A DNA stretch of 64,000 nucleotides from CAZEFK01 sp964511405 (lineage in GTDB: Bacteria > Pseudomonadota > Alphaproteobacteria > Elsterales > Elsteraceae): NCBI GenBank assembly GCA_964511405.1, contig CAZEFK010000004.1, positions 7,488 through 71,487 on the forward strand. Reading direction: 5' to 3'. Numbering within the stretch: position 1 is the stretch's first letter; the number at the start of each line of letters is the position of its first letter. A program made the translations under genes and the position numbers. Shown here in pieces: positions 41,768 to 54,585 of the stretch. The notes under the pieces are model-generated. The model did no database searches. It was not told where the DNA came from and saw only the letters and a list, made by a program, of their open reading frames with translations.

Positions 41768-42853
41768 TCAGCCCTGGGCCGACCCCTGGGTCGCCGGGGC
41801 CTGAGCCGTCCCGGCCGCCAGGCACTTGTCCAGGCTCTGGCGCAGCACCTCCGGCGTCATGTCGCGGGCGATCACGACGATCCGGCTGCGGCGGTCGGCA
41901 TCCGGCCAGTCCGGCAGCTCGACCGGCGGGTGGAACAGATGCTGGACGCCGTGCAGGACGATCGGCTTGTCGCGGCCGCGCACGTTCAGGATCGCCTTCA
42001 GCCGCAGCAGGTCCTCGGGCCGGTAGTTGGCCAGGCTCTGGGCCCACAAGGCCAGGTTTTCCCACTCCACCGGCTCGTCCAGGGTGATGCAGGTGGCGGC
42101 GATCCGGGCGTCGTGGCGGTTGACGTCATGCGCGTGGTGGGCGTGGTGGTGATGATCGTGGTCATGATCATGATGGCCATGGTCGTAGGCCTCGGCGTTC
42201 AGCCAGCGCTGCACGTCCAGGCTCTTGGTCGCGGGGTTGTACAGCCCGGCGTCGAACAGCCGGTCCGCGCTGGCGTCGGGCGCCGGGATGATCGGGGCGC
42301 CGGGATTGAGGCCGCCCAGCCGGTCGGTGATGGCCGCGGCGGTGGCCGGTTCGGCCAGGTCGGTCTTGGTCAGCACGATGCGGTCGGCGACCGCGGCCTG
42401 CTTGACCGCCTCGAACTGGCGGTCGAGCGTCGTGTCGCCGGTCACCGCGTCGACGGTGGCGATCACGCCGTCCAGGCGATAGAGGCCGGCCAGGATCGGA
42501 TCTTGCATCAGGGTGTGCAGAATCGGCGCCGGGTCGGCGAGGCCGGTGGTCTCGACCACCACGCGCCGGAAGGCCATGACCTCGCCGCGCGACCGCTTGA
42601 GCGCGAAGTCGGTCAAGGTGTTGCCCAGGTCGCTCTGGATGGTGCAGCACAGGCAGCCGCTGTCCATGACCACCATCTCGGCGTCGACCGCGCGCACCAG
42701 ATGGTGGTCGAGCCCGATCTCGCCGAACTCGTTGATCAGCACCAGGGCGTCGGCCAGCGCCGGGTCGGCGAGCAGGCGGTTGAGCAGCGTGGTCTTGCCG
42801 CTGCCCAGGAACCCGGTCAGCACCGACACCGGAATGAGCGGATGCTCGCTCAT
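41768..42853 (-). CDS. CobW/ZNG1 family GTP-binding metallochaperone (distal copy)
   Basis: 361 residues. The P-loop is 'GFLGSGKTTLLN' near residue 13, the metal-binding CxCC is in 'SGCLCCTIQSDL', the switch region is 'VVETTGLADPAP' and the guanine motif is 'LTKTDLAE'. A strongly His/Asp-rich linker near residues 225-245 ('HGHHDHDHDHHHHAHHAHD') is followed by the CobW C-terminal domain. Such COG0523 GTPases deliver zinc or other metals to client enzymes. It overlaps the WD40 gene by 4 bases and is the last gene of the CobW-WD40-CobW operon. Confidence 0.9.
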   Translation of the reverse strand: MSEHPLIPVSVLTGFLGSGKTTLLNRLLADPALADALVLINEFGEIGLDHHLVRAVDAEMVVMDSGCLCCTIQSDLGNTLTDFALKRSRGEVMAFRRVVVETTGLADPAPILHTLMQDPILAGLYRLDGVIATVDAVTGDTTLDRQFEAVKQAAVADRIVLTKTDLAEPATAAAITDRLGGLNPGAPIIPAPDASADRLFDAGLYNPATKSLDVQRWLNAEAYDHGHHDHDHDHHHHAHHAHDVNRHDARIAATCITLDEPVEWENLALWAQSLANYRPEDLLRLKAILNVRGRDKPIVLHGVQHLFHPPVELPDWPDADRRSRIVVIARDMTPEVLRQSLDKCLAAGTAQAPATQGSAQG

Positions 42854-43871
42854 GCCGGCAGCCCCAGGACCACGGCCCGCCCGTCCTGGGCGCCGGCGAC
42901 CAGGTGGGTGCCGCCGGGGGCCCAGGCCAGCGCCGAGATCGCTTGCTTGGACACGGCGATGCGGCCCCCGCGGGCGCCTGAGGTGCCGGATTTGTCGGTC
43001 GCGGCGATCACCACGGTGCCGTCCGCGAAGCCGCCGGCCAAGAGCGGCGCCGAGGGGTGGTGGGCCACCCGCGTGGCGACCGTGCCCTCGGCCTCGTACA
43101 GCTCGCGCGGCGGCCGGCCTTCGGGGCCGGCGCCGTCGAACGGCCAGGCGGTCAGCACCGAGGCGCCCGAGGCCGCCAGCAGCAGGCTGTCGGGCGACCA
43201 GTCCAGCGACCGCACCTTGGTCGGGTAGCCCGACATCCGCATCTCGCCATCCTCGCCCAGGCGCCAGGCATGGATCTCGCCGTCCTGCATGGCGCTGGCC
43301 AGGAACCGGCCATCGGGGCTGAGCGCGACCGCGATGTGGCTGCCCTTCCACAGGAACAGGCGGGGTTCGGCACCCTCCGCCGCCAGGTCCCACAGGGTGA
43401 CGCCGCTATAGTGGCAGGCGGCGATGCGGGTGCCATGGACGTCGAGACCCTGGACCGTGCTGGCATGGGGCCCCAGGCTGCGCAGCACCGCGCCGTCGGG
43501 ATCCAGGACCGGCAGCTCGCGGCCGACGGCGGCGACGATGCGGCCGTCGTCCAGGCAGTGCAGGTGATCGACCCACTTACCCTTGAACGACGCCAGCGGC
43601 GTGGCACCCTCCGGCGTTACCCGCACCACTTGGCCGTCGTCGCCGCCGGTCACGAAGCCGCCGGCCGGGTGGGCCGCCAGCGCCAGCACCGCGCCCTTGT
43701 GGGCCGGCAGCTCCTTGGAGGCGTGGCTGACCGGGTTCTTCAGGTCGATCAGGCGGACCCGGCCGCTGCCCAGCGCCAGCGCCGCCCAGCGGCCGTCATG
43801 GTCGACGGCCGCCTGGACGATGTAGCCGTCGACCCGCCAGGCGGTCCGGCTTGCGGCTGCGGCCTGGGCCA

Positions 43872-43872
<1 letters not shown>
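42850..43872 (-). CDS. WD40 repeat protein
   Basis: 340 residues without signal peptide or membrane segment, so cytoplasmic. Six to seven degenerate WD40 blades can be seen: 'VLALAAHPAGGFVTGGDDGQ', 'GRFLASAMQDGEIHAWRLG', 'VRSLDWSPDSLLLAASGASV' and 'ISALAWAPGGTHLVAGAQDG' among them. The repeats predict a beta-propeller protein-interaction platform. It lies between two CobW GTPase genes with overlaps of 1 and 4 bases, so a scaffold or client-recognition role in metal delivery is the natural inference. No catalytic motif is visible. Confidence 0.85.
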
Positions 43873-44837
<965 letters not shown>

Positions 44838-44963
44838 TGCGCTCCTAGATGCTGGCGAAACCGGGATGGGGCACCCTAGCCGATCGCTGCGCTGGATCGC
44901 CAGGGGCCCGACCGCCATCATCTGGTGCCGGATGGCCCGCGACCCAACCCCCGGAGACTGCGC

Positions 44964-46250
44964 GTGACCGACCTGACCAAGCTGACCGCCGCCCAGGCCG
45001 CGCGCAGGATCGCCGCCGGCACCCTCACCGCGACCGACCTGGCTGCGGCGCTGCTCGACCGCGCCAGCCTGCGCGAGCCCATGATCCACGCCTGGGCGCA
45101 TCTCGACCCCGATCTGGTGCTGGCCCAGGCCCAGGCGATCGACCGCATGGGGGCCCGCGGGTCGCTGGCCGGGGTGCCGGTCGGGGTCAAGGACATCATG
45201 GACACCCACGACCAGCCCAGCGCCTACGGCTCGCCGATCCATGCCGGCAACCGCCCGCCGACCGACGCCGCGGCCGTGGCCCTGGCGCGCGCCTCAGGTG
45301 CTGTGATCATGGGCAAGACCGTGACCGCCGAGCTCGCCTTCCGGCACCCCGGCCCGACCCGCAATCCGCACAACACCAGCCACAGCCCGGGCGGCTCGTC
45401 GTCGGGCTCGGCCGCCGCGGTCGCCGACTTCCAGGTGCCGATCGCCACAGGCACCCAGACCGCCGGGTCGGTGATCCGCCCGGCCGCGTTCTGCGGCGTG
45501 GTCGGTTTCAAGCCCAGCTACGGCGAGATCCCGACGGTCGGGGTCAAGGCCTGCGCGTGGTCGCTGGACACGGTCGGCCTCTTCGCCCGCAGCGTCGAGG
45601 ACGTGGCGCTGGGCCGGGCTGCGCTGCTCGGCATCTCGCCGGCTCGGCTCGATCCCGCACAGGCGCCGCTGCCGCGGGTCGGGCTGTGCCGGACCCCGCA
45701 CTGGCACGAGGCCGAGCCCGCGACCCGCGACTTGGTCGAGGCGGTCGCCGGGCGATTGGAGGACGCCGGCGCCCGCGTCGTCGACGTCGACCTGCCGGCG
45801 CCCTGCCGCACCCTGGTCGAGAGCCATCACGCCGTGATGGCGTTCGAAATGGCGCGCAGCTGGGCCGACGAGGTCCAGCGCAACCTGGACGGCCTGAGCG
45901 CCGCGATCCGCGAGGGCGGCCTGCCCGACGCCGCGGCGGTGTCGTTCGAGCGCTACCAGGCCGCCCAGGCCCATGCCGAGCAGTGCCGGGGCCTGATGGC
46001 CGGCCTGTTCGCCGACTTCGATCTGCTGCTGACGCCGGCGGCGCCGGGCGAGGCGCCGCACAGCCTGGCCTCGACCGGCCGGCCGCTGTTCAACAGCCTG
46101 TGGACCCTGCTGCACCTGCCCTGCATCACCCTGCCGGCCGGCCAGGGCCCGGCCGGCCTGCCCCTGGGCGTGCAGCTGGTCGGCGCCCGCCGCGCCGACT
46201 GGGCGCTGCTGACCTGGGCGGCGTGGGCCCAGGGCAACCTGGACTCTTGA
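44964..46250 (+). CDS. Amidase (amidase-signature family)
   Basis: 428 residues. The Ser-cisSer-Lys triad region is visible: Lys76 in 'VGVKDIMD', the Ser-rich 'SPGGSSSGSAAAV' at 141-153, and the nucleophile in 'TGTQTAGSVIRPA'. I chose the GTG at 44964, with GGAG eight bases upstream; an ATG 13 codons earlier would add a Pro/Arg-rich tail. It hydrolyses a carboxamide, substrate unknown (it lacks GatA-specific context). It is transcribed alone and divergent from the CobW operon. Confidence 0.87.
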   Translation: MTDLTKLTAAQAARRIAAGTLTATDLAAALLDRASLREPMIHAWAHLDPDLVLAQAQAIDRMGARGSLAGVPVGVKDIMDTHDQPSAYGSPIHAGNRPPTDAAAVALARASGAVIMGKTVTAELAFRHPGPTRNPHNTSHSPGGSSSGSAAAVADFQVPIATGTQTAGSVIRPAAFCGVVGFKPSYGEIPTVGVKACAWSLDTVGLFARSVEDVALGRAALLGISPARLDPAQAPLPRVGLCRTPHWHEAEPATRDLVEAVAGRLEDAGARVVDVDLPAPCRTLVESHHAVMAFEMARSWADEVQRNLDGLSAAIREGGLPDAAAVSFERYQAAQAHAEQCRGLMAGLFADFDLLLTPAAPGEAPHSLASTGRPLFNSLWTLLHLPCITLPAGQGPAGLPLGVQLVGARRADWALLTWAAWAQGNLDS

Positions 46251-46273
46251 CCGCCGGGTTTACCCGCCGACGC

Positions 46274-47011
46274 TCATTCGTGCAGGCCCTTGGACATGAT
46301 CGCCGCGTAGCCGCCGTCCGCCTTCAGCTTCGCCAGGCCCTGGTTGAAGTCGGCGGCCAGCTGCTCGGCATTCTGCTTCTTTCGGGAGAACGCCACATAG
46401 AACTTGTTCACGACCAACGGCGGGTCCAGCACGACGATCGCAGCCGCGTCGGCCGGCGCCTGTGCCTTCAGGTAATTCAGGACGGCGAACTTCTTTTCGA
46501 GAAATGTGTCGATGCGCTTTGCTTGCAGCTTCTGGAGGTTCTGCTGAAAGCTGGAGGCATATTCCTTCTTTATCTGTTGATCGTCGGTCAGTTCTTTCGG
46601 ATAGCTGCCGCCGTTGATCAGCCCGACGCTGTGCGAGCGGAGGTCCGATATCCCGTGATAGGCTAGGCCGGAGTCCTTGAGGGCGAAGAGGACATACGGG
46701 GATTCGGCAACCACATCGGAATAGATCAGCTTTTGGGCCCGCTCGTCCGAATACAGGCAGCCCAGCAGGCCATCGACGTCGCCGTCGTAGGATTGGCTGA
46801 GCGCCCGCGCCCAGGGCACGAAATCGACGTGGGTGTCGTAGCCGGCCTCCTTGAGCGCCTGCGTCGTGATCTCGAGCAGAAAGCCGCCGGGTTTCTCGGC
46901 GTCCGTGGCGAAGGTGACGGTCTTCCCGGTCTGCGCCCATGCGATCGTCGTCGCCAGACATGAGAGCACCAGCGACAACAAGCCGGCGCGAATCCGCATG
47001 CTCCGCATCAT
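46274..47011 (-). CDS. Extracellular solute-binding protein, family 3-like, orphan
   Basis: 245 residues with a signal peptide ('AGLLSLVLSCLATTIAWA', cleavage about residue 27). The mature part contains 'EITTQALKEAGYDTHVDFVP' and 'WARALSQSYDGDVDGLLGCL', resembling family-3 binding domains that serve ABC transporters or sensors. AGAGGAG upstream supports the ATG at 47011. No permease or ATPase is adjacent, so it is either an orphan transporter component or a stand-alone sensor protein. It is convergent with the amidase, 23 bases away, and divergent from the next binding protein. Confidence 0.8.
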   Translation of the reverse strand: MMRSMRIRAGLLSLVLSCLATTIAWAQTGKTVTFATDAEKPGGFLLEITTQALKEAGYDTHVDFVPWARALSQSYDGDVDGLLGCLYSDERAQKLIYSDVVAESPYVLFALKDSGLAYHGISDLRSHSVGLINGGSYPKELTDDQQIKKEYASSFQQNLQKLQAKRIDTFLEKKFAVLNYLKAQAPADAAAIVVLDPPLVVNKFYVAFSRKKQNAEQLAADFNQGLAKLKADGGYAAIMSKGLHE

Positions 47012-47181
47012 GGACTCCTCTCTGGTTCCCAATAATCAGGCGTCCAAATCATTGACATCTCTTTAAGTGCGCGTTCGCGCGGCACCACCCCTGCGGCCGG
47101 GATCGCAACCCTAGGCGAGCCGCCGGCAGCGTGACAGAATGACCCAGGCGGTCGTCCCAACCGCGTCAGGCGGAGGTCACC

Positions 47182-48285
47182 ATGGATCGTCGCGCCATCC
47201 TGCGGATCGCTGCCCAGGCGCCGCTGCTGGGTCTTGGCCGTCGTGTCTGGGGCCAGGCGCGGCCGCGGGTCGTGTTCCTGAACCCCGGCGAGTCGGTCGA
47301 GCGCGGGACCGGGCCGTTCTGGCGCATGGTCAGCCAGTACATGGAGGCGGCGGCCCGTGGCTTCGGCATGCAGCTCGAAGTGCTGTACGCGGAGCGCGAC
47401 CACCTGAAGATGATCGGCCAGGCCGAGGCGCTGGCCCGTCGGTCCGATCCGCCTGATTATGTCGTCCTGGTCAACGAGAAGCTCGCCGCCCAGCAGATGC
47501 TGACGACGCTGGCGGGCACGCCGTCCAAGCTGCTGCTGATCCACAACGACCTGACGCCGGAGCAGCGCCGCACGATCGGCAACGAACGGCAGACGATCGC
47601 CAACTGGATCGGAACCGCCACCACCGACGCCGGGCGCGGCGCGTACCTGCTGATGGCCGAGCTGGACCGCCAGCTCGGGCCGCAGCTGCCGAAGGTCATC
47701 GGGCTGACCGGCGACCGCCAAACGCCGGTATCGCTGGAGCGTGCCAACGGAGTCGAGGACTACCTCAAGCATGCCGGACGTGGCCAGGTCGTGCAGCTCG
47801 CCTTCGGCGACTGGAGCTATGCCGACGGCGAGGAGAAGGCCCGCGTGCTGCTGGCGCGCTACCCGGAGGCCAATTGCCTCTGGGCGACCAACGACTCCAT
47901 GGCCATGGGGGCGCTGCGCGCGGTCGAGGCGCGCGGCGCCAAGGTGTTGGTGGGCGGCATCGGCGGCTGGGGCGATGCCCTGGTCGCGGTCGCCGAGGGG
48001 CGGCTGGCGGCCGATACCGCGGGCGACTATCTGATCGGCGCCTGGGCGATGGTCATGCTGCACGACTATCATCATGGCGAGGACTTCGCCGGCCATGGCG
48101 GGCTGAACCAGAGCTTCGACTACCTGTACGTCGTCAACCGCGAGACCGTCGGCCGCTACGAGGAGGCGGTGTTCAAGCGCGGCGACGCCCTGGACTTCGG
48201 GGTGTATTCCAAGCTCGCCGACCGTCAGCCCGGCCCCTACCGGTTCAGCCTGGAGCGCTTGGTCGCGTCCGTGCCGGCGAATTGA
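47182..48285 (+). CDS. Periplasmic sugar-binding-like protein coupled to histidine kinase
   Basis: 367 residues. The N-terminus 'MDRRAILRIAAQAPLLGLG' looks like a Tat-type signal. The rest is a type-I periplasmic binding fold (Peripla_BP_4-like), with 'VVFLNPGESVERGTGPFW' at strand 1, 'YVVLVNEKLAAQQML' and 'CLWATNDSMAMGALRAVEA' near the hinge. No transporter genes accompany it. The hybrid kinase starts one base after its stop, so it most likely presents a ligand to that kinase rather than importing it. AGGCGGAGG precedes the ATG. The ligand may be a sugar or an autoinducer-like molecule. Confidence 0.82.
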   Translation: MDRRAILRIAAQAPLLGLGRRVWGQARPRVVFLNPGESVERGTGPFWRMVSQYMEAAARGFGMQLEVLYAERDHLKMIGQAEALARRSDPPDYVVLVNEKLAAQQMLTTLAGTPSKLLLIHNDLTPEQRRTIGNERQTIANWIGTATTDAGRGAYLLMAELDRQLGPQLPKVIGLTGDRQTPVSLERANGVEDYLKHAGRGQVVQLAFGDWSYADGEEKARVLLARYPEANCLWATNDSMAMGALRAVEARGAKVLVGGIGGWGDALVAVAEGRLAADTAGDYLIGAWAMVMLHDYHHGEDFAGHGGLNQSFDYLYVVNRETVGRYEEAVFKRGDALDFGVYSKLADRQPGPYRFSLERLVASVPAN

Positions 48286-48286
48286 C

Positions 48287-50638
<2,352 letters not shown>

Positions 50639-50654
50639 CGCTGCCGTCGAGGCG

Positions 50655-51410
50655 TCATTCGCCGTCGGGGCGGGCCTGTCCCGAGAGGACGCGTTCGGCG
50701 CCGCGGACCAGGTCGCGGAAGGCCTCGTCATAGGAGACGCCGCGGACCGCCCACGCATGGATCCGGCCATGCCAGGCGAGCTGCCAGGATCCGATCCAGC
50801 CTTGAGCGGCGTCGCTGAACACCAGGGTGCCGGCGACCGTCACGCTGCCCGGCGGCGGCCGGAAGGCCGCTCCGCCCGACGCGGGCAGGCGCAGCGGCAG
50901 GGCATAGCGGTCTGCGGCCGCGGCCAGGGCCGTCCGCTGGTCGGCGCCGCCGGGCCCATCGGCGGCGAGGTAATAGGGCGGTTTGAAGCCGTCGACCAGG
51001 ATCACCGGGAACAGCGTCGGGCGCGGCGCCGTCCAGGGCCGGCGCCCGAGGCTGGCCAGCGCCGCGCGGACCCGCGCGGGGTCGAACCGCACCGTCAGGT
51101 CGTAGGGCCGGTCCCGGCTGCCCTGCTCGTCATGATGGGGCTGGCCGGTCAGGTGGTCGACATAGCCGAAGCCGGCGACCAGGTCGCCGGCATGGGCGGC
51201 CAGCGTGTCGAGCCGTGGATCGCCGAGCAGCGTCGGGTCGCCCGAGACCTTCACCAGCACATCGCGCAGGCAGTCGGCGAAGCCCGTCGGCCGGCTGCGC
51301 ATGTCGGTGCCGGTTACGATCGTATGACCCTGATAGAGCGGCGACGGCGTGCCGGCGTGGGCCGGGCCGGCAGCCAGGCCCAGCGCCAGGGCCGCGACCA
51401 GCCGCCTCAC
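50655..51410 (-). CDS. DUF2066 domain-containing protein, exported
   Basis: 251 residues from the GTG at 51410, which overlaps the YciI stop (GTGA). A signal peptide is evident ('[18 protein letters not shown]'). The mature part matches DUF2066: 'CLRDVLVKVSGDPTLLGDPR' near the N-terminus, 'DLTVRFDPARVRAALASLGR' in the middle and 'TLFPVILVDG'. Family function is unknown; members are periplasmic. It is convergent with the hybrid kinase, 16 bases away. Confidence 0.82.
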   Translation of the reverse strand: MRRLVAALALGLAAGPAHAGTPSPLYQGHTIVTGTDMRSRPTGFADCLRDVLVKVSGDPTLLGDPRLDTLAAHAGDLVAGFGYVDHLTGQPHHDEQGSRDRPYDLTVRFDPARVRAALASLGRRPWTAPRPTLFPVILVDGFKPPYYLAADGPGGADQRTALAAAADRYALPLRLPASGGAAFRPPPGSVTVAGTLVFSDAAQGWIGSWQLAWHGRIHAWAVRGVSYDEAFRDLVRGAERVLSGQARPDGE

Positions 51411-51715
51411 GGGTTGATCTTGTCGCCCAGCACGGCCAGGCGGAACGGCCGGACCTCGATCCTCTGCCACACGCCCTGGGTGACGTAGGGCTCGCGCGCC
51501 AGCCAGGCGTCCAGTTCGGCCCGGCTCGGGAACTCCACGATCGTCGAGGAGCCGATCATGGCGCCGGCATCGTCCAGGATGGCACCGCCGGCCTTGATCT
51601 CGCCGCGCCCGACCATCGGTCCGAGGCCTTCGAAATGGAGCGGCCTGGCCGCCTTGCGCCGGTTCGGCGCCTCGGGGTCGGTGCCGTCATAGGCGATGAT
51701 CAGGAATTGGGGCAT
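51407..51715 (-). CDS. YciI family protein
   Basis: 102-residue ferredoxin-like-fold protein of the YciI/YCII family: '[20 protein letters not shown]' at the N-terminus, '[20 protein letters not shown]' and '[16 protein letters not shown]' near the C-terminus. The family is dimeric, with a conserved His/Asp pair of uncertain catalytic role. It precedes and overlaps the DUF2066 gene by 4 bases. GGGAGAGAA supports the ATG at 51715. Confidence 0.88.
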   Translation of the reverse strand: MPQFLIIAYDGTDPEAPNRRKAARPLHFEGLGPMVGRGEIKAGGAILDDAGAMIGSSTIVEFPSRAELDAWLAREPYVTQGVWQRIEVRPFRLAVLGDKINP

Positions 51716-51870
51716 GGTTTCTCTCCCGGTTGGCTGCGCCGATGATGCCGATATCCTCGGGCGTGGTCACGCAGCCGGTTTGGAGGAACCACGCGCGGGG
51801 TGATGCGCATGTCGACGACCGTCGGCCGCCTCGTGTAGCCAATGGCTGCAACGCCAGGAGAGCCCACCCC

Positions 51871-53538
51871 ATGCTGACCGATGCCGAGATCGCGCGCGCC
51901 GCTCCATTAGAGCCGATCGAGGCGGTCGCAGCCCGCCTCGGCATCCCCGCCGACGCGCTCTACCGCTACGGCCCGACCAAGGCGAAGCTGGATTTCGGCT
52001 TCCTGGAAGGCCTGGCCGGCCGGCCGCAAGGCCGGCTGATCCTGGTCACCGCGATCAGCCCGACACCGGCCGGCGAGGGCAAGACCACGACCACGGTCGG
52101 GCTGGGCGACGCGCTCGCCCGGATCGGCAAGCGGGTGGCGATCTGCCTGCGCGAGCCCAGCCTCGGGCCCTGCTTCGGCGCCAAGGGCGGGGCCGCCGGC
52201 GGCGGCCGGGCGCAGGTCGTGCCGATGGACGAGATCAACCTGCACTTCACCGGCGACTTCCACGCCATCGGCGCCGCCCACAACCTGCTGTCGGCGCTGA
52301 TCGACAACCACGTCTACTGGGGCAACGCGCTTGATATCGACGAGCGCCGGATCACCTGGCGCCGCGCTGTCGACCTCAACGACCGCGCGCTGCGCCGCAT
52401 CGTGGTCGGCTTGGGCGACGGCGCCAACGGCATCCCGCGCGAGGACGGCTTCGACATCACCGTCGCCTCGGAAGTGATGGCGATCTTCTGCCTGGCGACC
52501 TCGCTGGAGGACCTGGAGGCGCGGCTCGGCCGCATCATCGTCGCCCGCCGCCGCGACAAGCGCCCGGTCACCGCCCGCGATCTGGAGGCGGCCGGCGCCA
52601 TGGCCGTGCTGCTCAAGGACGCGCTGCGCCCGAACCTGGTGCAGACGCTGGAGCACACGCCGGCCTTCGTGCATGGCGGGCCGTTCGCCAACATCGCCCA
52701 TGGCTGCAATTCGGTGCTGGCGACCCGCACGGCCCTGGGCCTGGCCGACTATGTGGTGACCGAGGCCGGCTTCGGCGCCGACCTGGGGGCGGAGAAGTTC
52801 TTCGACATCAAGTGCCGCAAGGCCGGGCTGGAGCCCGCCGCCGCTGTCGTCGTGGCGACGGTGCGGGCACTCAAGATGCATGGCGGCGTGGCCAAAGCCG
52901 ACCTCGACCGTGAGGACCTGGGCGCGCTGGAGCGCGGCTTCGCCAACCTCCGGCGCCATATCGCCAACTGCCGGCTGTTCGGCCTGCCCGTCGTGGTGGC
53001 GGTCAATCACTTCACCAAGGACACCGACGCCGAGCACGCCCTGGTGCGGCGGCTGTGCGAGGGCCTGGGCGTCGAGGCGATCGAATGCCGGCACTGGGCC
53101 GAGGGCGGGCGCGGCGCCGAGGCCCTGGCCCAGGCCGTGGTCGGCGCCGCCGACGGCGGCGCCAAGTTCCGCCTGCTCTATCCCGACGAGTTGCCGCTGG
53201 CCGACAAGATCCGCCGGGTCGCGACCGAGATCTACGGCGCCGCCGACATCGCCCTCGACGACGCGGCGGCCAAGCGGCTGGCCGAGTTCGAGGCCGACGG
53301 TTACGGCCGTCTGCCGGTGTGCATGGCCAAGACCCAGTACAGCTTCTCGACCGACCCCGCCGCCCGCGGCGCGCCGTCGGGGCACATCGTTCCGGTGCGC
53401 GAGGTGCGGCTGGCGGCCGGCGCCGAGTTCGTGGTCGCCCTGTGCGGCGACATCCGGACCATGCCCGGCCTGCCGCGGGTGCCGGCGGCCAACGGCATCC
53501 GCCTGGGGCCAGGCGGCGTCATCGACGGGCTGTCCTGA
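51871..53538 (+). CDS. fhs: Formate-tetrahydrofolate ligase
   Basis: 555 residues, the normal length for bacterial FTHFS. The P-loop region is '[20 protein letters not shown]' (about 64-83). '[19 protein letters not shown]' and '[18 protein letters not shown]' are strong family signatures, as are '[14 protein letters not shown]' and '[15 protein letters not shown]'. It makes 10-formyl-tetrahydrofolate from formate and ATP. The ATG at 51871 follows CAGGAGAG. It could process one-carbon units from the sarcosine-oxidase-like enzyme, but that link is only metabolic, as the genes are 24 kb apart. Confidence 0.96.
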   Translation: MLTDAEIARAAPLEPIEAVAARLGIPADALYRYGPTKAKLDFGFLEGLAGRPQGRLILVTAISPTPAGEGKTTTTVGLGDALARIGKRVAICLREPSLGPCFGAKGGAAGGGRAQVVPMDEINLHFTGDFHAIGAAHNLLSALIDNHVYWGNALDIDERRITWRRAVDLNDRALRRIVVGLGDGANGIPREDGFDITVASEVMAIFCLATSLEDLEARLGRIIVARRRDKRPVTARDLEAAGAMAVLLKDALRPNLVQTLEHTPAFVHGGPFANIAHGCNSVLATRTALGLADYVVTEAGFGADLGAEKFFDIKCRKAGLEPAAAVVVATVRALKMHGGVAKADLDREDLGALERGFANLRRHIANCRLFGLPVVVAVNHFTKDTDAEHALVRRLCEGLGVEAIECRHWAEGGRGAEALAQAVVGAADGGAKFRLLYPDELPLADKIRRVATEIYGAADIALDDAAAKRLAEFEADGYGRLPVCMAKTQYSFSTDPAARGAPSGHIVPVREVRLAAGAEFVVALCGDIRTMPGLPRVPAANGIRLGPGGVIDGLS

Positions 53539-53555
53539 GCGCCGCGGGAACTGCG

Positions 53556-54317
53556 ATGCGCGGCGATCGGAAGCAGCGGATCGAGGCCAAGAAGGCTGAG
53601 CTCGATCGGCTTCGGCCGCTGGCGCCGCATGGCCTCGACAACCTGGAGCATTCTCGCGATCTCGAACTGACCTACACGTCCAACGCCATCGAGGGGAACA
53701 CCCTGACGGCGGCCGAGACGACGCTGGTCATCGAGCAGGGCATCACGATCGGCGGCAAGCCGCTCAAGGACCATCTGGAGGCAATCGACCACTACGCGGC
53801 GATCGGCTATGTCCGCGGCCTTGCGCGCCATCGGGCACCGCTGACGGAGTCCGACATCCGCAGCCTGCATGCCCTGGTGGTGCAGCGCTCACAGCCGGCG
53901 TTCGCGGGCCGCTACGCGGACCAGGGCCGGTTCGTCCTGCAGGACGGCGGCCGCCACACCTTTCCGTCGCCGGCGGAGGTCCCGGCCTTGATGGGGGATT
54001 TCGTCGCCTGGCTGGGCGCAGCGCCGGCGTCGCCGCCGACCGCGTTCGAGGCGCACCGGCGGCTGGTCGAGATCCATCCGTTCAATGACGGCAACGGCCG
54101 GACGGCGCGCCTGCTGATGAACCTGATCCTGTTGCGGGGCGGCTATCCGCCGGTCGCCGTGCGCCCGGCCGACCGGCCGACCTACCTGGCCGCCCTCCAG
54201 CGGGCCCAGGCCGGCGGCGGCGCGGCCGATGTCGAGGACCTGCTGTACGAGCGGCTGGAGGCGGCGCTCGACGAGACCTTGGAGGCCTTGCGCCAGGCGC
54301 TGCCGCCCTCGGCGTAG
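53556..54317 (+). CDS. Fic family protein with N-terminal inhibitory helix
   Basis: 253 residues. The Fic active site 'HPFNDGNGRTAR' begins at His174. An inhibitory motif of the (S/T)xxxE(G/N) type, 'SNAIEGN', lies at 42-48, so the protein is an auto-inhibited (class II) Fic enzyme. These usually AMPylate a protein Ser/Thr/Tyr, using ATP. 'FPSPAEVPALMGDFVAWL' is typical of the group. It starts 17 bases after fhs and is convergent with the antitoxin gene 10 bases downstream. No separate FicA-type antitoxin is seen, consistent with internal inhibition. Confidence 0.9.
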   Translation: MRGDRKQRIEAKKAELDRLRPLAPHGLDNLEHSRDLELTYTSNAIEGNTLTAAETTLVIEQGITIGGKPLKDHLEAIDHYAAIGYVRGLARHRAPLTESDIRSLHALVVQRSQPAFAGRYADQGRFVLQDGGRHTFPSPAEVPALMGDFVAWLGAAPASPPTAFEAHRRLVEIHPFNDGNGRTARLLMNLILLRGGYPPVAVRPADRPTYLAALQRAQAGGGAADVEDLLYERLEAALDETLEALRQALPPSA

Positions 54318-54327
54318 GACCGCGCCG

Positions 54328-54585
54328 TCACGCGCCCACATCAAGCTCGTCGCCGGGCCCAGGCGCCTCGTCCGTCCCCAGGCTGTCCAGCAACGCCAGC
54401 GCGCCCGGCACGTCGGCGCGCTGCGCTCGTTCCCGGAAGAAGTCGGCAGTGCGCAACGCCGAAATCTTTTCGGCCACCGCCACATTGATGAATTGATTCA
54501 ATGTCGTGCCTTCGGCCCTGGCGAGCCGCTCCGCTTCTGCCTTCAGCGAGGACTGCAACCGAAGAGCATAGTTCGACTGGCTCAT
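54328..54585 (-). CDS. Ribbon-helix-helix (HicB/CopG-like) antitoxin
   Basis: 85 residues. 'NYALRLQSSLKAEAERLARA' and 'EGTTLNQFINVAVAEKISAL' form a typical ribbon-helix-helix: the beta strand 'YALRLQ' and two helices. GGAGGC precedes the ATG at 54585, which overlaps the PIN-toxin stop by 4 bases. The C-terminal 35 residues probably wrap the toxin. In this pair the antitoxin follows the toxin, the reverse of the usual order. Confidence 0.83.
   Translation of the reverse strand: MSQSNYALRLQSSLKAEAERLARAEGTTLNQFINVAVAEKISALRTADFFRERAQRADVPGALALLDSLGTDEAPGPGDELDVGA

Noticed and set aside
42120..42185. Short-period repeat (CAT/GTG-rich) in the distal cobW gene
   Set aside because: It encodes the His/Asp-rich metal-binding linker and needs no other explanation.
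47081..47094. GGCAC-N5-CTGC, resembling a sigma-54 promoter upstream of the binding protein/kinase pair
   Set aside because: The -12 element has C for T, the region is GC-rich and no bEBP gene is nearby; chance is likely.
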